This document shows positions 15,646-22,868 of a DNA stretch of 64,000 nucleotides, piece by piece (the first letter of the stretch is position 1; each line of letters starts with the position of its first letter). The notes under the pieces were generated by a model. It did no database searches. It saw only the letters and a list, made by a program, of their open reading frames with translations, and was not told where the DNA came from. This DNA is from JAVXTH01 sp036642795. Its GTDB lineage: Bacteria > Bacillota_I > Bacilli_A > Erysipelotrichales > Erysipelotrichaceae. The DNA lies in contig JAVXTH010000003.1 of NCBI GenBank assembly GCA_036642795.1, positions 1 to 64,000 on the forward strand, in the 5' to 3' direction. Made by a program: the position numbers and the translations under genes.

Positions 15646-16338
15646 ATTCTTCTTAAATTCTCGATAGATCTTCATAAAAGCTCTTTTTTCAATTCTTGAA
15701 ACATAAGATCTTGAAATATGCATCGCTTGGGCAATTTCTCTTTGCGTTTGTTCTCTTTGTCCATATAAACCAAAACGTTTGGTAACAATCGATAACTCTC
15801 TAGCATCTAATACATGAATAAAGACGTTGAGTTTATCAATATTATCTTTTAATAACATCGTATCGATAATTGATTTATCGCAGGGAGATGCAATCGCATC
15901 AATTAAGGTGATTTCACTCCCATCTTTATCTTGTGCAATTGGATCATTTAAAGAAACATTTTGAAAATAATGCTTGGCGGAACGTAAATACATTAATATT
16001 TCATTTTCAATGCATCGCGAAGCATAGGTGGTAAGTTTGTGACCTTTTTCTGGCTTAAAGGAATCTACTGCTTTAATTAAACCAATGGTTCCAATGGAAA
16101 TTAAATCTTCTCTTTGTTCCTTTTTAATATCGTATTTCTTTACAATATGAGCAACCAAGCGAAGATTGTGTTCAATTAATTGATTTCTTGCTTCTTCATC
16201 TTTATCTACCAACAAAGAAATGTAATGAGCTTCATCTTCTTTATTCAATGGTTGAAGAAAAGAATTGCTTTTAATATAGCCGATATAACATAATGCGGAT
16301 GACATTAAATCTAAGATTAATGAAAACATTTTTCTCAC
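15631..16338 (-). CDS. sigK: RNA polymerase sigma-K factor precursor
   Basis: SigK is the late mother-cell sigma factor for coat and cortex genes and, in Bacillus, for spoVF. The first 20 or so residues are hydrophobic (MFSLILDLMSSALCYIGYI), matching the membrane-bound pro-sequence removed by SpoIVFB. Region 2 includes ARNQLIEHNLRLVAHIVKKY and LISIGTIGLIKAVDSF, and region 4 ends with REIAQAMHISRSYVSRIEKRA. The length of 235 residues is right. The gene is intact, with no skin-type element. SigE is the closest alternative, but the QPLN motif after the leader and the overall match favour SigK. Confidence 0.92.
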   Translation of the reverse strand: MRKMFSLILDLMSSALCYIGYIKSNSFLQPLNKEDEAHYISLLVDKDEEARNQLIEHNLRLVAHIVKKYDIKKEQREDLISIGTIGLIKAVDSFKPEKGHKLTTYASRCIENEILMYLRSAKHYFQNVSLNDPIAQDKDGSEITLIDAIASPCDKSIIDTMLLKDNIDKLNVFIHVLDARELSIVTKRFGLYGQREQTQREIAQAMHISRSYVSRIEKRAFMKIYREFKKNEKKI

Positions 16339-16498
16339 CTAGTTCAATATATGTAAAGGCAAAGCGAATCATACGGATTATTTACTTTATTACGAATATC
16401 ATTAAACGCATGCAAATCGATGATCTACGTGCGTTTTATCTATAATTTTTATTCTAATCATGGTAAACTATAAAGTGTCTTTATAAAGGAGGAAGTTT

Positions 16499-17023
16499 AT
16501 GTTGTCATTATTTTGTCCCGATTATTATATTCGATCATTTGCTACACTTGATTTACATAAATTACAAGCGCGCGGAATCAAACTTTTGATTTGCGATATT
16601 GATAATACCCTTGTAGCACATGATATTGCGGTTGCAAATAATGACGTCATCGATTTTATAAAAAGAGTCAAAGAAATAGGAATTAAATTAATATTGATTT
16701 CTAATAATGTAGAAGAGCGAGTAAAGACATTTGCTGATCCACTGCAGGTACCTTATTATTCTTTTGCGATGAAACCTTTAAAGCTTACGTACCAAAAATG
16801 TTTAAAAGATAATCCTTATAAACGAGAAGAAATTGCAGTTTTAGGAGATCAACTCTTAACCGATATCTTTGGCGCAAAGCGAATGAAGTTTTATACAATT
16901 TTAAGTAGCCCAGTTGTTTTAAGAGATATGAAATTCACGAAGATTAATCGTATCTTTGAAAATATAATTTATTATTTACTAGCAAAGAAGAAATGGCTAG
17001 TGAGAGGAGAGTTTGATGAGTAA
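16499..17023 (+). CDS. yqeG: YqeG-family HAD IIIA phosphatase
   Basis: This HAD-superfamily protein of 174 residues begins a widely conserved ribosome-assembly and NAD cluster. Motif I reads LLICDIDNTLV near residue 32 with the nucleophile aspartate, motif II is LILISNN near residue 64, and the lysine and late acidic motif appear as FAMKPLK and LGDQLLTDIFGAKRM. AAAGGAGG precedes ATG 16499. It overlaps yqeH by 8 bases. The physiological substrate is not established for this family. Confidence 0.88.
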   Translation: MLSLFCPDYYIRSFATLDLHKLQARGIKLLICDIDNTLVAHDIAVANNDVIDFIKRVKEIGIKLILISNNVEERVKTFADPLQVPYYSFAMKPLKLTYQKCLKDNPYKREEIAVLGDQLLTDIFGAKRMKFYTILSSPVVLRDMKFTKINRIFENIIYYLLAKKKWLVRGEFDE

Positions 17024-18101
17024 ACGTTGTATCGGCTGTGGAATTATGTTACAAGATAGCGATGAAGATCAATTAGGATATACACCGAATATGGAAAAGG
17101 ATTATTGTAAACGTTGTTTTAGAATCACCCATTATGATGATGTGAGTATATCAATGAAACAGGGAATTGATGGGGATGAAATATTAAATAAAATTTCTAA
17201 AATGGATGCCTTAATTCTTTGGGTTGTAGATTTATTCGACTTTGAAGCGAGTTTATTAAAAGGTTTAAATCGTCATTTATTTGGGAAAGATATTGTGATG
17301 ATTGCGACAAAAAGAGATTTATTACCGGATACGATTGGTGATGAAAAACTAACTCAATTTATTCAACAAAGATTAAAAGGGGAAGGTTTACAAGTACAAG
17401 GAATCGTTATTTGTAATGATTTAGCAAAAGGTGCTTTCTTAGATCATAACCATTCAGTTGAAGAAGTAAAAAAAATGATTACGAAACAACGCTTTGATCG
17501 AGATGTTATCGTAATGGGAATGGCGAATGCTGGTAAGAGCACATTATTAAATGCTTTGTTTGGTGCTTCATCAACAAGCTTGACAACATCACGTCATCCA
17601 GGCACCACGTTGGATTTTTTGCCAATGTCATTTGAAGGCTATACGATATATGATACACCGGGGATTGCCCGTCTTGATTCTTTGTTATCGTATATTGATG
17701 ATCAACTATTAAAACAAGTCATTCCTGATCGAGCTTTAAAAGCGCGGACGTATCAATTGCGCTTGGATCAAAGCATTGCGATTGGTGGCTTAGTTCGCTT
17801 GGATTTATTTAATTGTGAACAAGTGAGTTGCGTTTGTTATTTTGCCCAAGGTTTAACTATTCACCGTGGGAAACAAGCAAATGGAGATGAATTGTGGAGT
17901 AAACATATGGGAGGCATTTTAAAGCCTTCGATTGGTGATAGCTTTGACGATATGCAGATGTTTGAAAGTACTAAATTTGAAGATAAATTAGATGTTGTTA
18001 TCCATGGTCTTGGCTGGTTTTGCCTTCATGGTGATGTGGAAAAGATTCGCGTGTTTGTAGCAAAGAATGTAAATGTAACGTTTAGAAAGGCGATGATTTA
18101 A
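17016..18101 (+). CDS. yqeH: Ribosome biogenesis GTPase YqeH
   Basis: YqeH is needed for assembly of the 30S subunit. It has an N-terminal treble-clef zinc finger (CIGCG near residue 5 and CKRC near residue 31). The GTPase core is circularly permuted: G4 (TKRD, near residue 94) comes before G1 (GMANAGKST, near residue 167) and G3 (DTPG, near residue 211). The length of 361 residues fits. ATG 17016 follows GAGAGGAG; an in-frame TTG at 17013 is possible. It is followed without a gap by yhbY. Confidence 0.93.
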   Translation: MSKRCIGCGIMLQDSDEDQLGYTPNMEKDYCKRCFRITHYDDVSISMKQGIDGDEILNKISKMDALILWVVDLFDFEASLLKGLNRHLFGKDIVMIATKRDLLPDTIGDEKLTQFIQQRLKGEGLQVQGIVICNDLAKGAFLDHNHSVEEVKKMITKQRFDRDVIVMGMANAGKSTLLNALFGASSTSLTTSRHPGTTLDFLPMSFEGYTIYDTPGIARLDSLLSYIDDQLLKQVIPDRALKARTYQLRLDQSIAIGGLVRLDLFNCEQVSCVCYFAQGLTIHRGKQANGDELWSKHMGGILKPSIGDSFDDMQMFESTKFEDKLDVVIHGLGWFCLHGDVEKIRVFVAKNVNVTFRKAMI

Positions 18102-18385
18102 TGTTAGATACAAAAAAGAAGAAACAACTTAGAACCATAGCTCATAGTAAAAGTGCTTTATTTCAAGTTGGAAAAGAAGGTATTAGTGAAAACTTAATTA
18201 AAACAATTGGTGATTCTTTAGAAGCACATGAATTGATTAAAATTTCATTATTAAAAACCTGCCCAATTAATGTAAGAGAAGCTGCTTATGATTTAGCGGG
18301 GAATACCCATAGTGAAATTGTTCAAATTATCGGTAGAACTTGTGTTTTATATCGCCGTAGTAAGAAAAATAAATTGGAGATGTAA
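18101..18385 (+). CDS. yhbY: CRM-domain ribosome-associated RNA-binding protein
   Basis: This 94-residue protein is a single CRM domain. The N-terminal RTIAHSKSALFQVGKEGIS and the loop GNTHSEIVQIIGRTCVLYRRS are diagnostic. YhbY associates with pre-50S ribosomal particles. The gene starts one base inside the yqeH stop (TAATG) and ends two bases before nadD. In B. subtilis aroE lies between yqeH and yhbY, but here it is absent. Confidence 0.92.
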   Translation: MLDTKKKKQLRTIAHSKSALFQVGKEGISENLIKTIGDSLEAHELIKISLLKTCPINVREAAYDLAGNTHSEIVQIIGRTCVLYRRSKKNKLEM

Positions 18386-18387
18386 CG

Positions 18388-19407
18388 ATGCGCATTGTTA
18401 TTCTGGGAGGAAGTTTTGATCCAATTCATAAGGGTCATCTTCAAATCGCAAAAGCAGCGCTTGCACAGCATATAGGAGAAGCGGTATGGTTCATGCCGAC
18501 TTTTGATACGCCATTAAAGCAACAAACATCAACGCCTTTTCAGGATCGTTTAAAGATGATTGAATGTGCAATTAAACCGTATCGTAAGATGAAATTATGT
18601 AATTTAGAAATAATGAGAAAAGGTTGTTCCTATACCATTGATAGTGTTAAACAACTACAAAAAATGTATCCAAAGGATACCTTTTTGTGGTTAATTGGAA
18701 GTGATCAAGCACAACAATTATCAAAATGGAAAGATATTGATGAATTATATCAATTGATTCAGTTTTATGTCTATCCACGTAATCAAATAAAGATGGATGC
18801 TCATCCACAGTTAAAGCAATTAGCTTTAAAAGAAATTGATATAAGTTCAAGTCAAGTTCGTAAAGGTGATTTAACTTCATTAGCTTATCCAACCCGTTCT
18901 TATATCGGAGAACATTATTTATATTTAGAAAGCTTGGTTCAAAGTTGTATGAGTGAAAAACGTTATCAACATAGTGTTAGTGTCGCAAAGTTATGCGTTG
19001 AACTTGCTAAGTGTCATAAAGTAGATCCACAAAAAGCTTATGTTGCTGGTATGTTACACGATGTTTGTAAGGAATGGCCACGTGACAAAGCAGAACGGTT
19101 TATGAAGTGCTGGGAAAGTGATAAATGTACCACACCGATGGCTTTATGGCATGCGGATTTAGCGAGTCATCATGTAGAGCGTTTTTATAAAATAAAGGAT
19201 CGAGAAATATTATTTGCGATTGCTCATCATGTTATTGGCTCAACAAAACAAAAACTAGCAATGATTTTATTCATTGCAGATAAATTAGATCCAAGTCGTG
19301 GTTATGATTCAAGTAGTGAAATTGAACAAAGTAAGAAAAACCTTCGAGCAGGTTATGATTTAGTAAAGCAACAACAACAAACATTTTTAAAAAAAGAAGG
19401 GAAATAA
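18388..19407 (+). CDS. nadD-yqeK: Fused nicotinate-nucleotide adenylyltransferase and YqeK HD phosphohydrolase
   Basis: One uninterrupted 339-residue frame carries two enzymes that are separate in B. subtilis. Residues 1 to about 185 are NadD, which makes deamido-NAD: GGSFDPIHKGHL at residues 6-17 and ISSSQVRKG near residue 151. From about residue 190 is an HD-domain protein of the YqeK type, a diadenosine tetraphosphate hydrolase, with RYQHSVSVAK near residue 192 and MLHDVCKEW near residue 221. Fused NadD-HD proteins are known from Mollicutes. The gene sits in the yqe cluster between yhbY and rsfS. Confidence 0.93.
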   Translation: MRIVILGGSFDPIHKGHLQIAKAALAQHIGEAVWFMPTFDTPLKQQTSTPFQDRLKMIECAIKPYRKMKLCNLEIMRKGCSYTIDSVKQLQKMYPKDTFLWLIGSDQAQQLSKWKDIDELYQLIQFYVYPRNQIKMDAHPQLKQLALKEIDISSSQVRKGDLTSLAYPTRSYIGEHYLYLESLVQSCMSEKRYQHSVSVAKLCVELAKCHKVDPQKAYVAGMLHDVCKEWPRDKAERFMKCWESDKCTTPMALWHADLASHHVERFYKIKDREILFAIAHHVIGSTKQKLAMILFIADKLDPSRGYDSSSEIEQSKKNLRAGYDLVKQQQQTFLKKEGK

Positions 19408-19411
19408 GCAA

Positions 19412-19750
19412 ATGCCAACAATATTAGAAGTGATTAAAAAAGCAATTGATGAGAAAAAAGGGGAAGGTACCATTTTATATGATTTTAAAGATCATAGCCC
19501 TTTTGTCGATTATGTTTTTATTACCTCCGCAAGTAATTCTACACAGGTAAATGCAATTGCTAATTATATCGCAACTTGTGTTAAAGAAAATGGTTATGAA
19601 GTTCGAGGAATCGAAGGAAATCAAGGAAGTCCCTGGATTTTAGTTGATTGCCAACAAGTCATTGTCCATGTTTTTGAAACGGAAGAAAGAGCACTTTATA
19701 AGCTTGAAAAGCTTTATGGCGATGTGTTACAAGTGGAACTTAAACAATGA
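19412..19750 (+). CDS. rsfS: Ribosomal silencing factor RsfS
   Basis: RsfS binds uL14 on the large subunit and blocks joining of the subunits when nutrients are short. The 112-residue protein shows DHSPFVDYVFITSASNSTQVNAIA, read as DYVFITSASN at residues 28-37, and EGNQGSPWILVDCQQVIVHVF later. GGGAAATAAGC precedes the ATG. It overlaps the methyltransferase gene by four bases. The neighbourhood matches the conserved cluster. Confidence 0.93.
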   Translation: MPTILEVIKKAIDEKKGEGTILYDFKDHSPFVDYVFITSASNSTQVNAIANYIATCVKENGYEVRGIEGNQGSPWILVDCQQVIVHVFETEERALYKLEKLYGDVLQVELKQ

Positions 19751-20451
19751 TCTATCAACAATTAGCTCTTTATTATGATAGTTTAGTGGAAGATCCGATT
19801 GCGACTCAAAAATGGGTAGATTTTACGATAAAACATTCTTGTGGGAAGAAAGTTTTAGATATGGCATGTGGAAGTGGCGACTTCTCAATTGAATTGGCAA
19901 AACATGGTTATGAACTGGATGCTTTTGATTTTAGTGAGGAAATGTTGAAACAAGCAAAAGCAAAACCAGATAGTGATAAAGTTAATTTTTTTGTTATGGA
20001 TATGAATAACTACCAAGTGAAAAAGAATTATGATATCGTTACATGCTATTGTGATAGTTTGAATTATTTAATCGAAGATGATGAAATCATCACTTTATTT
20101 AAAAAGGTATATCAATGCTTACATACCAAAGGAACCTTTTTGTTTGATGTTCATTCAATCGATCGTTTGGATGAATTTAAAGAAGAATTCTATGAAGAGG
20201 GAACCGTTCATGATTTACAATATGAATGGAGTATTCAAAGTGACGATGATCAACTGTATCAGAATTTTATCTTTTTTGATCAACAAGCTCATGCTCAATT
20301 GGAACAACATCGACAAAGAGTTTATCAACCAAGTTGGATCAAGCAACAATTAGAATTGATTGGCTTTAAAGTAGAGATGTTTACTGATTTTGATTTAAAA
20401 GGAATTCAACCAGGAGAAAAAATCTTTTTTGTAGGTTTTAAGGAGGAATAA
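19747..20451 (+). CDS. yqeM: Class I SAM-dependent methyltransferase (YqeM-like)
   Basis: This 234-residue protein has the Rossmann methyltransferase motif I VLDMACGSGDFSIELA near residue 36. Later parts are the acidic turn DAFDFSEEML, FFVMDMNNYQ, and TCYCDSLNYL in the position of motif IV. The family lies in the yqeG to yqeM cluster of Firmicutes, but its substrate is unknown. It starts at ATGA inside the rsfS stop. The gap to mtnN is one base. Confidence 0.87.
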   Translation: MIYQQLALYYDSLVEDPIATQKWVDFTIKHSCGKKVLDMACGSGDFSIELAKHGYELDAFDFSEEMLKQAKAKPDSDKVNFFVMDMNNYQVKKNYDIVTCYCDSLNYLIEDDEIITLFKKVYQCLHTKGTFLFDVHSIDRLDEFKEEFYEEGTVHDLQYEWSIQSDDDQLYQNFIFFDQQAHAQLEQHRQRVYQPSWIKQQLELIGFKVEMFTDFDLKGIQPGEKIFFVGFKEE

Positions 20452-20452
20452 A

Positions 20453-21130
20453 ATGATTGCGATTATTGCGGCAATGCAAATTGAATGTGATGCATTATTA
20501 AACTATATGGAAGATGTGGAAGTTAAAACACTTCATCAGTTGGTATTTTATGAAGGAAAACTAAACAAGCACCCAGTGGTTTTAATGCTGAGTGGGGTTG
20601 GTAAGGTAAATGCGACGATGTCGACAACGATTTTACTTGATCGCTATCAGATTGAGTATGTCATCAATATTGGCACAGCAGGAGGCTTAATCGAAACACA
20701 GGAAGTATTGGACCTAGTTGTAAGTGATCATGTGATTCAATATGATTATGATACATCGGGCATCGATGGGGAAAGTGGTCGAGGAAAACGATTTAAAAGT
20801 GATCAACATTTATTAAAGATTGTGGAAGCAGTTTTTAAAGAACTAGAACTATCAACATGGGTTGGAAGCATCGCAAGTGGTGATCAATTTATCTGCGATG
20901 ATCATAAAATTGATGAAATTCTTAATTATTTTCCAGAAGTAATTTGTGCTGAGATGGAAGCTGGAGCGATTGCTCAAGTATGCGATCATTTTAACGTAGC
21001 TTTTATCGTGATTCGTTCTTTATCCGATATTGCTCATAAAGAAAATTCACACCTTGATTTCACAACATATGTAAAGAAAGCAAGTGAGCGTTCGGCAATC
21101 TTCACCAAAGCAATTATTGAGAAATTATAA
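20453..21130 (+). CDS. mtnN: 5'-methylthioadenosine/S-adenosylhomocysteine nucleosidase
   Basis: This enzyme splits MTA and SAH in SAM recycling. The N-terminus MIAIIAAMQIECDALL, the loop GVGKVNATMSTTIL, INIGTAGGL near residue 73 and CAEMEAGAIAQVC near residue 166 are typical. The catalytic aspartate lies in RSLSDIAH near residue 190. The length of 225 residues is normal. AAGGAGG precedes ATG 20453 by a short distance, and the tight spacing with a methyltransferase gene fits disposal of SAH. Confidence 0.93.
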   Translation: MIAIIAAMQIECDALLNYMEDVEVKTLHQLVFYEGKLNKHPVVLMLSGVGKVNATMSTTILLDRYQIEYVINIGTAGGLIETQEVLDLVVSDHVIQYDYDTSGIDGESGRGKRFKSDQHLLKIVEAVFKELELSTWVGSIASGDQFICDDHKIDEILNYFPEVICAEMEAGAIAQVCDHFNVAFIVIRSLSDIAHKENSHLDFTTYVKKASERSAIFTKAIIEKL

Positions 21131-21192
21131 TTCTTAGTTAAGACAATTCAATTAAAAATAGTGTATAATATATGAAGATAGGAGTGATAATA

Positions 21193-21645
21193 ATGAAATT
21201 CAATTTTAATACAATTAGTAAATCTTTATTATTAGTCCTTATTTTAGTTTGTGTCCTTTATCTAAATATAGCTAATTTTATTACTGGACCAGTTCAAAAA
21301 TATGATCACGATATTCAATTGGTTGTCGATAAGATTAAAAGGGAATACAAAGGTATTGATGAAATAAACCGTCATGCTTTTTCTTATATTACCTATCAAG
21401 GAGAATATAAACAACAGATTATGTGGTTTGATGAAAATGGTGATCCGATTATGAAACGCAAGGCGAAAACGCGAAAAGATGATAAAGCTCTAGCGATTGC
21501 CATACAGGATTATCAATTTGTAAATCCAAAGGTTTCTTTAGGCTATGGAAAGAAAAATGCTGTTTATGTGATTAAAGAAGCAAAACGAGAATTATATTTA
21601 GATTATGATAAATTCACAAAAGTATATTATTGGGAGGGATTGTAA
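21193..21645 (+). CDS. ypmB: YpmB/TseB-like membrane-anchored protein (DUF5590)
   Basis: The protein has a short cytosolic start, one membrane helix at residues 9-29 (KSLLLVLILVCVLYLNIANF) and an extracellular domain of about 115 residues. It matches B. subtilis YpmB (TseB), which helps control the cell-wall enzyme PBP2A. ATG 21193 follows AGGAGTGATA; an in-frame ATG at 21172 lies before that site. As in Bacillus, it stands just before dnaD-nth and near ponA, though aspB and asnS are missing between. The family call rests on topology, length and synteny more than on motifs. Confidence 0.7.
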   Translation: MKFNFNTISKSLLLVLILVCVLYLNIANFITGPVQKYDHDIQLVVDKIKREYKGIDEINRHAFSYITYQGEYKQQIMWFDENGDPIMKRKAKTRKDDKALAIAIQDYQFVNPKVSLGYGKKNAVYVIKEAKRELYLDYDKFTKVYYWEGL

Positions 21646-22181
21646 TGAATAATTGGTGGAATGCCCCTTATATTGAACGACGTTCTTATATAATGGAACA
21701 TCTTGAAGAGATTGCTCTTAATGGGGAAGAAGCAATGATGATTATGTTAATTGATTATTTTAATGAACAAAAAATTAATATTGATCATGTTACGTTAGGT
21801 AAAAAATTAAAGAAGAATAATGATGAAATTGATGAATTGCTTTCAACTCTTTCCACGCGTGGTTATTTACAAGTGTTGTATGAAAATGGTAAAGTAATTT
21901 TTAATATTGATGGTATCTTCACAAGTGAAAATACCACGAAAACAGCTTTTGATGAATCAATCTTTAATTTATTTGAAAATGAGTTTGCACGTCCTTTAAC
22001 GCAAAAAGAAATGGAAAGATTATCACAATGGACTTCGCTTTATGAGCAGAAAATGATAATTTATGCACTGCGTGAAGCTGTTATTTATAATAAAAAGAGT
22101 TTTGATTATATCGAACGAATTTTAATCGATTGGAAAGCAAAGCATTTAAGTGTTGAGCAAATTGAAAAAGGCGAACGATGA
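21645..22181 (+). CDS. dnaD: Primosomal DnaD-domain protein
   Basis: DnaD helps load the replicative helicase with DnaB and DnaI. The N-terminal winged-helix domain covers residues 1-90 (EAMMIMLIDYFNEQKINIDH), and the C-terminal DnaD domain (FENEFARPLTQKEMERLSQW) covers about residues 108-170. The length is 178 residues, shorter than the 232-residue B. subtilis protein because the C-terminal tail is reduced. ATG 21645 overlaps the preceding stop (TAATG), with GGGAGG upstream. It overlaps nth by four bases, the usual pairing. Confidence 0.88.
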   Translation: MNNWWNAPYIERRSYIMEHLEEIALNGEEAMMIMLIDYFNEQKINIDHVTLGKKLKKNNDEIDELLSTLSTRGYLQVLYENGKVIFNIDGIFTSENTTKTAFDESIFNLFENEFARPLTQKEMERLSQWTSLYEQKMIIYALREAVIYNKKSFDYIERILIDWKAKHLSVEQIEKGER

Positions 22182-22834
22182 TGGATGCCAATGAAATACT
22201 CGATCATTTAGAAGTTTTGTTTCCACAAGCACATTGTGCGCTGCTTCATAAAAATGCATTTGAGTTAATCATCGCTGTTGTTTTATCAGCACAGACAACC
22301 GATGAAGCGGTGAATAAAGTAACACCCGCTTTATTTGAAAGATTTCCAACACCCCAAATTCTTAGTGAAGCAACCGTGTTAGAAATTGAACCCTATCTAA
22401 AAAGAATTGGACTTTATCATAATAAAGCTAGAATGATTCATTCCTTATCCCAATCCTTAGTTGAACGTTTTTCTGGTGATGTTCCCAGTTCAATGGAAGA
22501 TTTAACTAGTTTGGCTGGAGTAGGAAGAAAAACTGCCAATGTTGTACGCAGCGTTTTCTTTGATATTCCATCCTTTGCGGTAGATACCCACGTAGAACGC
22601 GTTTCTAAGCGGCTAGGGCTTGCGAAAGTACAAGACAGTGTAGAAACCGTAGAAAAGAAATGCTGCGCTAAAATCAAGCGAGAACGCTGGAATCGAGCCC
22701 ATCATCTATTTATATTTTTTGGGCGCTATCAATGCATGGCGCGCAATCCTATTTGTGAAGATTGTCCATTTATATCTTTTTGTAAGAAGGAAAAATTAGA
22801 AAAATACAAGCAACAAAAAAAGAAGCAAGTTTAG
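22178..22834 (+). CDS. nth: Endonuclease III
   Basis: Nth removes oxidised pyrimidines and cuts the abasic site. It has the helix-hairpin-helix with catalytic lysine in LAGVGRKTANVV near residue 118, and the catalytic aspartate in VDTHVERVSKRLG near residue 136. The [4Fe-4S] ligands are spaced C-x6-C-x2-C-x5-C (residues around 186-202). The length of 218 residues is normal. It is the last gene of the ypmB-dnaD-nth unit and converges with ponA. Confidence 0.95.
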   Translation: MMDANEILDHLEVLFPQAHCALLHKNAFELIIAVVLSAQTTDEAVNKVTPALFERFPTPQILSEATVLEIEPYLKRIGLYHNKARMIHSLSQSLVERFSGDVPSSMEDLTSLAGVGRKTANVVRSVFFDIPSFAVDTHVERVSKRLGLAKVQDSVETVEKKCCAKIKRERWNRAHHLFIFFGRYQCMARNPICEDCPFISFCKKEKLEKYKQQKKKQV

Positions 22835-22866
22835 AGTGATGAAAATCACAATACTTACTTCTTTTT
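22821..22866. terminator. Terminator between nth and ponA
   Basis: AGAAGCAAGT pairs with ACTTACTTCT with one mismatch around an extended loop, followed by TTTTT on the + strand. It may act in both directions. Confidence 0.45.
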
Positions 22867-22868
22867 AA

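Noticed and set aside
16404..16436. Inverted repeat AAACGCA/TGCGTTT between sigK and yqeG as a terminator
   Set aside because: No gene ends here on either strand (the two genes diverge) and the loop of 19 bases is long; at most an operator.
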